Shown here: positions 25,286 to 32,979 of the stretch, piece by piece
How positions within the stretch are numbered: the stretch's first letter is position 1
How the letters are laid out: every line of letters starts with the position of its first letter
Source: Paenibacillus sp. 32O-W
Lineage (GTDB): Bacteria; Bacillota; Bacilli; Paenibacillales; NBRC-103111
Assembly (NCBI RefSeq): GCF_007679495.1
Contig: NZ_VEGP01000037.1
Coordinates: forward strand, 1 to 52,329
Length of the DNA stretch: 52,329 nucleotides
Direction of reading: 5' to 3'
The notes under the pieces: model-generated
Database searches by the model: none
What the model was told of the DNA's origin: nothing
What the model saw: the letters and a program-made list of their open reading frames with translations, nothing else
Program-made: the position numbers and the translations under genes

Positions 25286-27157
25286 ATGCTTGGGCTATTG
25301 AACGGATTGCTCATCCTCATGCTTCTCCTGCTCTCGGCCGCGCTGCTGTACTTCCGCATGAGCGGACGCAAGCTGGAGAAGCTGCCGGAGGAACGGGTCT
25401 ACTCCGTTGACGCGATGACTGCGTACGTGAAACAGGCGCTGCATGACCTGACGAGCAGCAACCTGTATGATCTCGGTTTATCCGAAGAGGAATTCCGGCG
25501 CCGGAAAAACAAAAGGGCCGAACTGAAGAAGGCGCTGCGCGGCTGCACATCCGGGGATTTGCGGGACAAGGCGTATGTAAAGCAGTTTTTATACGATCTT
25601 CTTTTGCAGACGTATCAACTGGACGAGGGGAACATCAACCGGATCATCCCGTTCGACGATCCGTACGAGCTTACGCCGCAGGACCAGTTCGAGATACTGC
25701 TGCATCAGTACAAGAAACGGTACCGTTTCGATGCGCTCGGCGAACTCATTCGCAAATACGGGCTGGACCGGCCCAAGCTCGGGATAGAGGACGGGCAAAC
25801 CGAATCGTACCGGATCACTGCCGAGGAAATCCACGACATTTATAAAAAGGAAGCCAGGCGGCTGCATTTCGAGGACAAGCTGCGAATCGTGGTGCAGCGT
25901 ATTTACCAGCAATACAAAGGCTTCAGCGTCGTGGATGAAATCCGGGATATGAAAATCGACGGCGTGTCGGCCGGTGTGTCCGGTTTGCCGCCTTCCGTAT
26001 GGGAGGGGGAATGGGAGTTTCAGGCAGATGCGCTGCTGCGTGAAGTACCGAAGTCCCACGACAGCGTCTGGATTTTTTACAAAGGGAAATCCATTCATCT
26101 CAGCTTCCTCTCCTTCGGCTCGGAGCAAGAACTAAAGCGCGTCTGCCAGAACATCTACAAGCACAATTATCCAGGACAATTGTCGGAAGCGAACGGCTTC
26201 AAAGTGAATGAGATGGCCGACGGCTCCCGCGTCGTTGTGCTGCGCCCCCGATTTTCGGAATCGTGGGCGTTTTTTGTTCGCAAATTCGATGTGCAGAGCG
26301 CCACGCTGGAGCAGCTCATCCGGAACGACAATGCCCAACTCCCTGTTGGGCTGATTGCCTTTCTGGTTAAAGGTGCACGGATTACTGCTATTACTGGTGC
26401 ACAGGGGAGCGGGAAAACGACGCTGCTGATGGCAATGGTCAAGTTCATTTCCGCGACCTTTACGATTCGGGTGCAGGAAATGAGCTTCGAGCTTCACTTG
26501 CGGAAAATCTACAAGGACCGCAATATCCTCAGTTTCCGCGAGACGGAAACCATTTCTGGGCAGGACGGGCTGGACATCCAGAAAAAGACGGACGGCACCG
26601 TGAACATTCTCGGCGAGGTGGCGACAGATCCGGTCGCGGCGTGGATGATCCAGATGGCGCAGGTCGCCTCGCTGTTCACGCTTTTTACCCACCATGCCAA
26701 AACATTCCGCGACCTCGTCTATTCGCTTAGGAACTCGCTGCTGAAGACCGGCGTGTTTACGAACGAAAAGGTCGCCGAGCAGCAGGTGATCAGCGTCATC
26801 AATTTCGACATTCATCTGAAACGCGATGTGAACGGGCACCGCTACATTGAGCGGATTACCGAATGCGTCCCGCTAGACCAGGAGACGGATTATCCCGTTC
26901 CATACCGGCAGATGGACAAGCTCGAAGACAAGATGGCCGCGTTTATGGATACGGCTGTCGAATATTTCCATCGTTCCACCGACCGAAAGCTGTACGAAGC
27001 ACGGAATGTGATCGAATTCCGGGATGGGAAGTATGTAGCGGTGCATCCGATATCGGACCTGAACGTGAAAGAGATGCGGGAGCACATGCCGGAACCGGAT
27101 CGCGCGGCATTCGCAGCGTTCCTGGCGGCGAATTGGGGTGAGCGCAATGGAGCTTAA
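25286..27157 (+). CDS. CpaF/TadA-like secretion ATPase (VirB11 superfamily)
   Basis: ATG 25286 starts four bases after the previous stop. The 623-aa protein has an N-terminal membrane helix (about 2-24), which is unusual for CpaF, a helical N-terminal region, and a VirB11/GspE-type ATPase with Walker A TGAQGSGKTT (Lys377), an Asp box around RVQEMSFELHLRK, a Walker B-like NILGEVATDPVAA and the His box LFTHHAKTF. It should power assembly of a Tad-like filament together with the downstream TadB/C-like protein. VirB11 of conjugation is related, but gene context favours CpaF. The next gene overlaps by 11 bases. Confidence 0.87.
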   Translation: MLGLLNGLLILMLLLLSAALLYFRMSGRKLEKLPEERVYSVDAMTAYVKQALHDLTSSNLYDLGLSEEEFRRRKNKRAELKKALRGCTSGDLRDKAYVKQFLYDLLLQTYQLDEGNINRIIPFDDPYELTPQDQFEILLHQYKKRYRFDALGELIRKYGLDRPKLGIEDGQTESYRITAEEIHDIYKKEARRLHFEDKLRIVVQRIYQQYKGFSVVDEIRDMKIDGVSAGVSGLPPSVWEGEWEFQADALLREVPKSHDSVWIFYKGKSIHLSFLSFGSEQELKRVCQNIYKHNYPGQLSEANGFKVNEMADGSRVVVLRPRFSESWAFFVRKFDVQSATLEQLIRNDNAQLPVGLIAFLVKGARITAITGAQGSGKTTLLMAMVKFISATFTIRVQEMSFELHLRKIYKDRNILSFRETETISGQDGLDIQKKTDGTVNILGEVATDPVAAWMIQMAQVASLFTLFTHHAKTFRDLVYSLRNSLLKTGVFTNEKVAEQQVISVINFDIHLKRDVNGHRYIERITECVPLDQETDYPVPYRQMDKLEDKMAAFMDTAVEYFHRSTDRKLYEARNVIEFRDGKYVAVHPISDLNVKEMREHMPEPDRAAFAAFLAANWGERNGA

Positions 27158-29219
27158 ATCGTTGCTGTCCTTTGGGCTTGGCGGTGCGGTCGTGTTTTTT
27201 CTTGCCGCTGTCCTGCTGTTCCAATGGCTGTCCCGCAAAAATACGGGCGCGGGTTCGATCCGGGAATATGAGGAATTGCGGCTGCCCGGCAAATCGACCC
27301 GCAAGCATGCCGCGCACAGCCTGTTGCAGCGCATTTATGCAGCGTGCGAACGGATTCCTCTCTTGCGCGCCTATCTGACGACGATCCGCAAGCGGCTGTC
27401 GGCGCTGCAACCTTACGACGAATGGAAGCTGCGGCTGGAGACGATCAAGATCGCGCTTGCGGCATGGGGTGTCCTGTTGGCCGCCGCCATTCCGCTGGTC
27501 TTGTTTATTCGAGACCCGATGACGCTGCTCATGATCGCAACCGGCATATGGGCGCTTCACGGGATGATCACGGACGTGTTCGTTCACCGTTTGGAAAATC
27601 GGCTGCTCCGCCAGCTGCGCCACTTTATGGCCGATGTACGGCATCACTACCACCGGCACGGCATGGTGGAGGAAGCGATTTACGACGCAGCGGAAGCCTC
27701 TCCGTACGAGATGGCTTTGCACGGGCAGGAAGTGTATGTGGTCCTGACTGCCAGCCATCCGGAACAAAAATTGGAGCAGTACTATGAAGTCGCTCCGAAC
27801 CGCTTTCTGAAGGGACTGGCCGGCATATCGCATCTGGTCAAGGAATACGGGGACAAAACGTTGCAAAACGGATCGTTGTACTTGAAGGCGCTCGGGAAGC
27901 TGACGACCGAACTGAATCTGGACATTTTGCGGCGGGAGAAGCTCAGTTACTTGCTGCAAGGACTGACGGTGATCGCGCTCATCCCGATTTTGTTCACCAA
28001 GCCGATCGAAAGTTGGGCGCGAAAATACTTCCCGGCGATGGACGATTTTTACGCCGGCAAGCTCGGCTGGATCACGAAAATGGTCATCTTGCTCATCATT
28101 CTCTGCTCGTATGTGCTGCTTCGCAACATGCGGGAATTGGATGGTGAACACAAAGCAAGGCGGCGCAAGCCGTGGGAACAGCGTGCTTACGATCTTCCGT
28201 GGGTACGCCGGGTCATCGACCGGATTTCTCCCGAACCTGGCACTCGCGAAGTCGCCCGCTGCGTCATGCTGCTTAAAGAAACAAAATCGCCGCTCCGCTT
28301 GGAGTGGTTTTTTGTGCAGAGAGTGACGATAAGCGCTCTCGCTTTTCTGCTTGTGCTCGGTTTGTTTGTAACGCTGCATGCGGTGACGAAACACCAGCTG
28401 CTTTATGCGTCCGTGAAGCCGGAAACGATGTTCGGCCGCCTTTCGCCGGAGGAAGAGGCGAAAGCCAGGCAGACAGCGGCGTTTGACCGCCGGATCATGG
28501 CAGATGTGAAGGGGGTGAAAACCAAGCTCTCGGAAGCGATTTTCGACGAGCTGCGCAAAGACCCGCAGTTTGCGCGGGAGGAGGCGCAGCTTCGTGCCGC
28601 CTCGCAGCGCATCCTGAACAAAATGGAGGCGGTAGACGGCGAGTACCTGAAGTGGTGGGAGGTGATGCTCGCCCTGTTGATCGGCTGGGGCGGCTACTTT
28701 GCGCCGGTCGGCATCCTGTTGTTCCAGCGGCAAATGCGGCATATGGAGATGAAGCACGAGGTGGACCAGTTCCATTCGGTGATTGCCATGCTGTCGGAGA
28801 TGGACCGGATGTCGGTGGAGCACCTGCTGGAGTGGATGGAGCGGTTCGCCTTGATTTTCAAGGAACCGATCCAGCACTGCCTCTTGCATTATGAGCATGG
28901 CGCGGAACAGGCGCTTGAGGAACTAAAGGAACAAGCGCCGTTTCTTCCGTTTGTCCGCACGGTGGAGAAGCTGCAACTGGCGGTGGAAAAGATTCCGATC
29001 CGGCAGGCATTCGATGATTTGGAATCCGAGCAAGCCTTCGCCCAGGAGCAGCGCAAGCAGGATTACGAGCGGTTGATTGAAACGAAAGCGGGATGGGGGA
29101 AAATGATCGGCTTCGCGCCGATGATGTCCCTCATTTTCGGTTATCTGGTATTCCCGCTCGTCTATGTCAGCCTCAGTCAAATGTCGGTGTATTACGAGCA
29201 GATTCAAAAAATCCAATAA
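27147..29219 (+). CDS. Fused TadB/TadC-like filament assembly membrane protein
   Basis: ATG 27147 overlaps the previous gene and follows ggggtgag. A GTG at 27138 is less well placed. The 690-aa protein has two halves, each with membrane helices around cytoplasmic helical domains: helices near 8-27, 110-150, 275-292, 310-330, 390-415, 500-520 and 655-680. The C-terminal half resembles GspF/TadC (FHSVIAMLSEMDRMSVEHLLEWMERFA). In Tad systems TadB and TadC are separate, each about 300 aa, so a single 690-aa chain suggests a fusion. It would form the membrane platform driven by the CpaF-like ATPase. Confidence 0.75.
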   Translation: MELKSLLSFGLGGAVVFFLAAVLLFQWLSRKNTGAGSIREYEELRLPGKSTRKHAAHSLLQRIYAACERIPLLRAYLTTIRKRLSALQPYDEWKLRLETIKIALAAWGVLLAAAIPLVLFIRDPMTLLMIATGIWALHGMITDVFVHRLENRLLRQLRHFMADVRHHYHRHGMVEEAIYDAAEASPYEMALHGQEVYVVLTASHPEQKLEQYYEVAPNRFLKGLAGISHLVKEYGDKTLQNGSLYLKALGKLTTELNLDILRREKLSYLLQGLTVIALIPILFTKPIESWARKYFPAMDDFYAGKLGWITKMVILLIILCSYVLLRNMRELDGEHKARRRKPWEQRAYDLPWVRRVIDRISPEPGTREVARCVMLLKETKSPLRLEWFFVQRVTISALAFLLVLGLFVTLHAVTKHQLLYASVKPETMFGRLSPEEEAKARQTAAFDRRIMADVKGVKTKLSEAIFDELRKDPQFAREEAQLRAASQRILNKMEAVDGEYLKWWEVMLALLIGWGGYFAPVGILLFQRQMRHMEMKHEVDQFHSVIAMLSEMDRMSVEHLLEWMERFALIFKEPIQHCLLHYEHGAEQALEELKEQAPFLPFVRTVEKLQLAVEKIPIRQAFDDLESEQAFAQEQRKQDYERLIETKAGWGKMIGFAPMMSLIFGYLVFPLVYVSLSQMSVYYEQIQKIQ

Positions 29220-29239
29220 GCAAAGGAGTTTGATGCACG

Positions 29240-29719
29240 ATGAGTAATGCGCAAAAAGCGCTTGTGATGGCGGCAGGCATTTTCCTCGCCATTGCCCTTA
29301 TTACGCTGGCTGTCGTTCTGTTTATTTCCGCGCAGGAATCGACCAAAGCGGCGCAAAGCAATTTCAGCAACATCCAGACGGAGCTGTCGCAGACGGCGTT
29401 TACCGTCTATGACAATACGCTCGTTTCCGGAAGCCAGGTTGTGAACGCGCTGCGCAAGTTCAGCGACCAGGATCAATTCGGCATTCAGATCGTGACGGGG
29501 AAAAACCCGGCCGGCCAATGGTACGGCAAGGTGCTCAATACGGGCGTTCCGATGGACAGCATTACGTACGGTTCTGTGGTGGGTCCTGCTCCCGGCCGGC
29601 TCGATCATACGGTAGACGAGGCGGACAGCAACTACGTGAACCCGAGTGGCAAGTTTCGGGCCCAGCTTGTCAAAGACAGCAGCAACGTCATTCGCGGCAT
29701 CGTGTTCCGGCAGCAATAA
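29240..29719 (+). CDS. Small membrane-anchored protein, candidate pilin-like subunit
   Basis: ATG 29240 follows aaaggagtttg. The 159-aa product has a short positively charged start, one membrane helix (about 9-31, AAGIFLAIALITLAVVLF) and a polar external domain with LVSGSQVVNALRKF. The helix near the N-terminus followed by an ~120-residue domain is pilin-like, but there is no clear prepilin cleavage site. It follows the platform gene directly and is followed by a hairpin, as often seen for abundant subunits. The gene at 29792 has the same layout, including an SGAEVLQTI segment, and may be a paralogue. Confidence 0.6.
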   Translation: MSNAQKALVMAAGIFLAIALITLAVVLFISAQESTKAAQSNFSNIQTELSQTAFTVYDNTLVSGSQVVNALRKFSDQDQFGIQIVTGKNPAGQWYGKVLNTGVPMDSITYGSVVGPAPGRLDHTVDEADSNYVNPSGKFRAQLVKDSSNVIRGIVFRQQ

Positions 29720-29720
29720 A

Positions 29721-29773
29721 GAGACGGCGCCAATCCGCCGGTCTCATCTTGAAGCGCGGCGGGTTGGCTGTTT
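29721..29773 (+). terminator. Intergenic hairpin pair, attenuator-like
   Basis: Two stems share bases and cannot form together: GAGAC/GGCG with CGCC/GTCTC at 29721-29745, and GCCAATCCGCCG at 29729-29740 with CGGCGGGTTGGC at 29757-29768, the latter followed by TGTTT. It lies between two pilin-like genes, so it could reduce read-through and favour the upstream product. Confidence 0.5.
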
Positions 29774-29791
29774 AGAAAGGAGGGTGCGCCG

Positions 29792-30175
29792 ATGAGTCAT
29801 TCCGTGCGCACGATGATCGACATGAGCTTCGCATGTCTCATCTTTGTCATGGCGGCCACTGCCGGACTGCTGCTGTTCCAAAGCGGCGCTGCTGCGCTGG
29901 ATACGGCTTATGTATCAGGAAAAGCGCAGGATCGCAACGTAATGCCGACCCCGATTACCGGAGACGGCAGCGTGTCCGGTGCGGAAGTGCTGCAAACGAT
30001 CGCCCAAATCGGAGAAATAGGAATGGAGGTCGTGGTAGACGGTACACGGTATGCCCCATCGCTGGAGCGGGAAGATATCGCTGTTTCAGCCATTCGTCTG
30101 AATGGCCGATATGCTCCTTCCTATGAGCGCGGGCCAGATGGACAGCTTAAGCAAATCGTATTCGTGTCGCGGTGA
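29792..30175 (+). CDS. Small membrane-anchored protein, possible minor pilin
   Basis: ATG 29792 follows aaaggagggtg. The 127-aa product has one membrane helix (about 10-30, FACLIFVMAATAGLLLF) and a small external domain with VSGAEVLQTIAQIGEIGMEVVVDG. Both resemble the preceding gene's product (SGSQVVNAL), so the two probably arose by duplication. Function inferred from the filament context only. Confidence 0.55.
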   Translation: MSHSVRTMIDMSFACLIFVMAATAGLLLFQSGAAALDTAYVSGKAQDRNVMPTPITGDGSVSGAEVLQTIAQIGEIGMEVVVDGTRYAPSLEREDIAVSAIRLNGRYAPSYERGPDGQLKQIVFVSR

Positions 30176-30187
30176 AAGGGGTGTGTG

Positions 30188-30736
30188 ATGAACAGTATTT
30201 TGAAAGTGTTCGCGGTGATCATCGCGATTCTTCTATTATATATTTTTCCGATCTCGGCCGCGTTTGACCAGCAAGACGACGTGTCGGAGCTGGTTGTCCT
30301 GCGGGCCACGACTTCGTTTGTCGATGCGGTCAGGGACAAAGGATTCATCTCCCCGTCCATGTATAACGATTTCTTGCAGGCGATACATGCAACGGGAAAC
30401 ACATTCGATGTGCAGATGGAGCACGGGCAAAAGCGATACATTCCGGTTTACGACGATCCGGCGCGTCCGGAGACGTTCCGGAACGAATACGAGGTTCACT
30501 TTGACCGGTTCTACAACGCGCAAATTCTCCATGTGCTGTTTCCGGACAGCGCGGCGGGCAAGGACGATCCGTCGCGCCGTTACAAGCTGCATGTCGGGGA
30601 TATGTTTTATGTGGTGGTAAAGAACACGAACCGGACGAATGGCACGATCCTGCACGATTTTCTGAACAACGCCAGCAGCCCGCATGAAAAAATCTTCATT
30701 CCCTACGGCGGGGCGGTGCGAAATGAAGATTATTAA
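30188..30736 (+). CDS. Membrane-anchored extracytoplasmic protein of the filament cluster
   Basis: ATG 30188 follows gaaaggggtg. The 182-aa product has an N-terminal helix (about 5-25, VFAVIIAILLLYIFPISAAF), which may be an anchor or a cleaved signal, then a polar domain starting DQQDDVSELVVLRATTSFVDAVRDKGFIS. That VSELVVLRATTSFVDAVRDKG segment resembles the region after the helix in TadE/TadF-type pseudopilins. The next gene overlaps its end by 14 bases. Confidence 0.55.
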   Translation: MNSILKVFAVIIAILLLYIFPISAAFDQQDDVSELVVLRATTSFVDAVRDKGFISPSMYNDFLQAIHATGNTFDVQMEHGQKRYIPVYDDPARPETFRNEYEVHFDRFYNAQILHVLFPDSAAGKDDPSRRYKLHVGDMFYVVVKNTNRTNGTILHDFLNNASSPHEKIFIPYGGAVRNEDY

Positions 30737-31697
30737 TTGGGCGATCGTCGGGGTATTGATTCTGCTTCCTTTCTATGTGATCAATCGGGCCGATACCGCA
30801 ACGCAGCGCCGGATGATGATTACGGAGCTGCGATATGATGCCGCGCTGGATACGGCGGTGGACGATGCGGCGCGGGCGCTGCTGATCAACGTCAACGAAC
30901 AGCAGGAAGCCCGGTATGAATCGGCTAAACGGGTGCGGGTGAATAAGGAGGAAGCGATTGATACGTTTTACCGGACGCTGTACATGAACTTTGGCGTTGC
31001 AGAAGACCCAATCGCACAGGGGGTTCTGAACCGCTACATTCCGGCTGTGATCGTCATTGGCTATGACGGTTTTTGGGTGTACGCCGAAGAAGAGTTTACG
31101 AACGCAGCCGGTGAAACGGAAATGCGTCCCGTATGGGGACCAAAGAAGCCATACGCATATGCCGATGCGCAGGGAAACAGCTTATCCTTCACGCTGGACG
31201 ATTACGTAATTGCATACGAAGCCGGGAGCCGGACATGGCAGGAGGGCTTTCGCTCGGAAATCCAATCCTCGATTCCGTTGCTGCACAATGCGGAGTTGTT
31301 CGAGCAAGTGCGGCGCAGCAGGATTGTAAATGCGATTCAAAACGAACTGGCGTACCGGATTAACCGGCATAACCAGTATGCTTCACGCAACGGCATTTCC
31401 TATACGTTTACGCTTCCGACGATCAGCGAAGAGGAATGGAACAATACGGTGAACGATATCGGCGTCATGGCTTTTGTTCAGGGCATTCCGATGGGGCGGA
31501 AAACGTATAACAACTACGCGCTTGGCGGGAGCCGGGTGTTGAAAAAGCCGATTATTCTGGGGGCGGTTAAAGACGGCAGAAAGGTGTATTACCGCAATAC
31601 CTGTGCGTTCCCGTACCTGGTGGAAGAAACGTTTGCCAGCGAAAAAGCGGCCGCGCAAAAAGGGTATATGCCGCTGTCATGTAGCAACCATCCATGA
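30723..31697 (+). CDS. Membrane-anchored extracytoplasmic protein of the filament cluster
   Basis: ATG 30723 overlaps the previous gene and follows ggggcggtgcg. The 324-aa protein has one N-terminal helix (about 5-21, WAIVGVLILLPFYVI) followed directly by a long helical stretch with repeated alanines (DAALDTAVDDAARALLI) and then a mixed domain. This layout, a helix followed by an extended alpha-helical spine, is seen in minor pilins and TadE/TadG-like proteins. It ends the block of filament genes. No cleavage motif is convincing. Confidence 0.55.
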   Translation: MKIINWAIVGVLILLPFYVINRADTATQRRMMITELRYDAALDTAVDDAARALLINVNEQQEARYESAKRVRVNKEEAIDTFYRTLYMNFGVAEDPIAQGVLNRYIPAVIVIGYDGFWVYAEEEFTNAAGETEMRPVWGPKKPYAYADAQGNSLSFTLDDYVIAYEAGSRTWQEGFRSEIQSSIPLLHNAELFEQVRRSRIVNAIQNELAYRINRHNQYASRNGISYTFTLPTISEEEWNNTVNDIGVMAFVQGIPMGRKTYNNYALGGSRVLKKPIILGAVKDGRKVYYRNTCAFPYLVEETFASEKAAAQKGYMPLSCSNHP

Positions 31698-31828
31698 GCG
31701 ATCGGCTCAAATCGGAATTCAAGCGCTACGGGGTGGACAGGTCGGCACAGGGATTATATGATGGAGGCACAACGTCGATTTTTTTCCTGATATTCTCAAT
31801 TATTCTCGAAAAAAGGAGTGAATCGAGC

Positions 31829-32977
31829 GTGAAAAAATGGGTTAGCTCAAGCTTGGCCGTAATGATGGCGTTTGGTCTTATGACCGGAATATCCAACGCG
31901 GCAGCGAAAGCCCCGGCGTTTGTGAGCGTCGTCATGGACGGACAAAAAATCTGGTTTCCCGATGCGCAGGCTTTCATCGATGAAAACAACCGGACGCTCG
32001 TGCCGGTGCGCTTTGTGGCTGAAAAAATGAATGCCAAAGTAGGCTGGGAGCCGGATACGATGTCGGTTCCAATCGAACGGGGCGATCAGCGCATTCGGCT
32101 TACTATCGGCGAAAACAAAGCACTCGTCAACGAAAAAGAAGTTGCTTTTGACACAAAGGCGATCATGAGCGGGGGCAGAACGTTCGTCCCGCTGCGGTTT
32201 GTGATCGAAGTGCTGGGCGCGGAAGTCAAGTGGGACGAAGCTACCGCAACCGTGCACATCAAAACAAAGGAAGATGCCGAGGGAAAGTACGATCAGTGGG
32301 GACGCCTGATTCGCACCACCAACCTTCCGAAAAATGCGAAGGACTATCCGTACATTTTGGCTGATGTTCCGAATGAAATGTACGAGATGAAGTACCCGTT
32401 TTCCCATCCCGATGTCAAGGAAAGGTCCGTATCGGCGGAGATGTACGCCAGTTGGCCCGAATTCAAGAAAGAAAACATTGACATCTGGATGGATCGGTTA
32501 AAAGCATTCGGAGCATTATGGCTCAATGTCGACTACAGGACGATTGATGACACATGGGCTGAGAAGGTGGCTGAGGTGCAGTCGGACGGCAATGTTGGGA
32601 AACTGAAAGCAGCTCGGGAATATGTCGATTGGGTAAAGGATAATCAAATTGTGATTGAGGGTTACCTTGATCCGGAACCTTCCATGATATATCAGGATGG
32701 ATTCGGAGGGTATAACGTTCGGTCAAAGTTCAGGATCAAGTTTAATCATTTCAAACAGCACAAAACACTTGTTTATGATACCTGGTTTCCCGGTGACATG
32801 AAATTGGAGAATGATACATGGGTTCCTAACGACACTCCATTTGAAAAGGGAGTTTGGTACGAGGGATATTCGGATATTGTAATGGATACGAACGTCGGAG
32901 GAAATTGGGGAAAAACCTTAAAAGTGAGTCCGGGAGCGAGCCTGTTTTTTAATAGTATCATCCGAAAGGTTGATTAA
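31829..32977 (+). CDS. Secreted protein with copper-amine-oxidase-like stalk domain
   Basis: The frame is open from 31694, but GTG 31829 is preceded by aaaaggag and begins a clear signal peptide (KKWVSSSLAVMMAFGLMTGISNAAA). The 382-aa protein then has a duplicated stalk domain (about 30-150) with the hallmark NRTLVPVRFVAEKMNAKVGW and RTFVPLRFVIEVLGAEVKW repeats, followed by about 230 residues of unknown fold. Stalk domains of this type are common in secreted and wall-bound proteins of Paenibacillaceae, and no enzyme activity is implied. The next large secreted protein starts two bases after its stop. Confidence 0.8.
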   Translation: MKKWVSSSLAVMMAFGLMTGISNAAAKAPAFVSVVMDGQKIWFPDAQAFIDENNRTLVPVRFVAEKMNAKVGWEPDTMSVPIERGDQRIRLTIGENKALVNEKEVAFDTKAIMSGGRTFVPLRFVIEVLGAEVKWDEATATVHIKTKEDAEGKYDQWGRLIRTTNLPKNAKDYPYILADVPNEMYEMKYPFSHPDVKERSVSAEMYASWPEFKKENIDIWMDRLKAFGALWLNVDYRTIDDTWAEKVAEVQSDGNVGKLKAAREYVDWVKDNQIVIEGYLDPEPSMIYQDGFGGYNVRSKFRIKFNHFKQHKTLVYDTWFPGDMKLENDTWVPNDTPFEKGVWYEGYSDIVMDTNVGGNWGKTLKVSPGASLFFNSIIRKVD

Positions 32978-32979
32978 AA

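Noticed and set aside
26943-28898. 651-codon minus-strand frame opposite the TadB/C-like gene
   Set aside because: Same antisense-shadow character, no ribosome site, and the sense gene is well supported.
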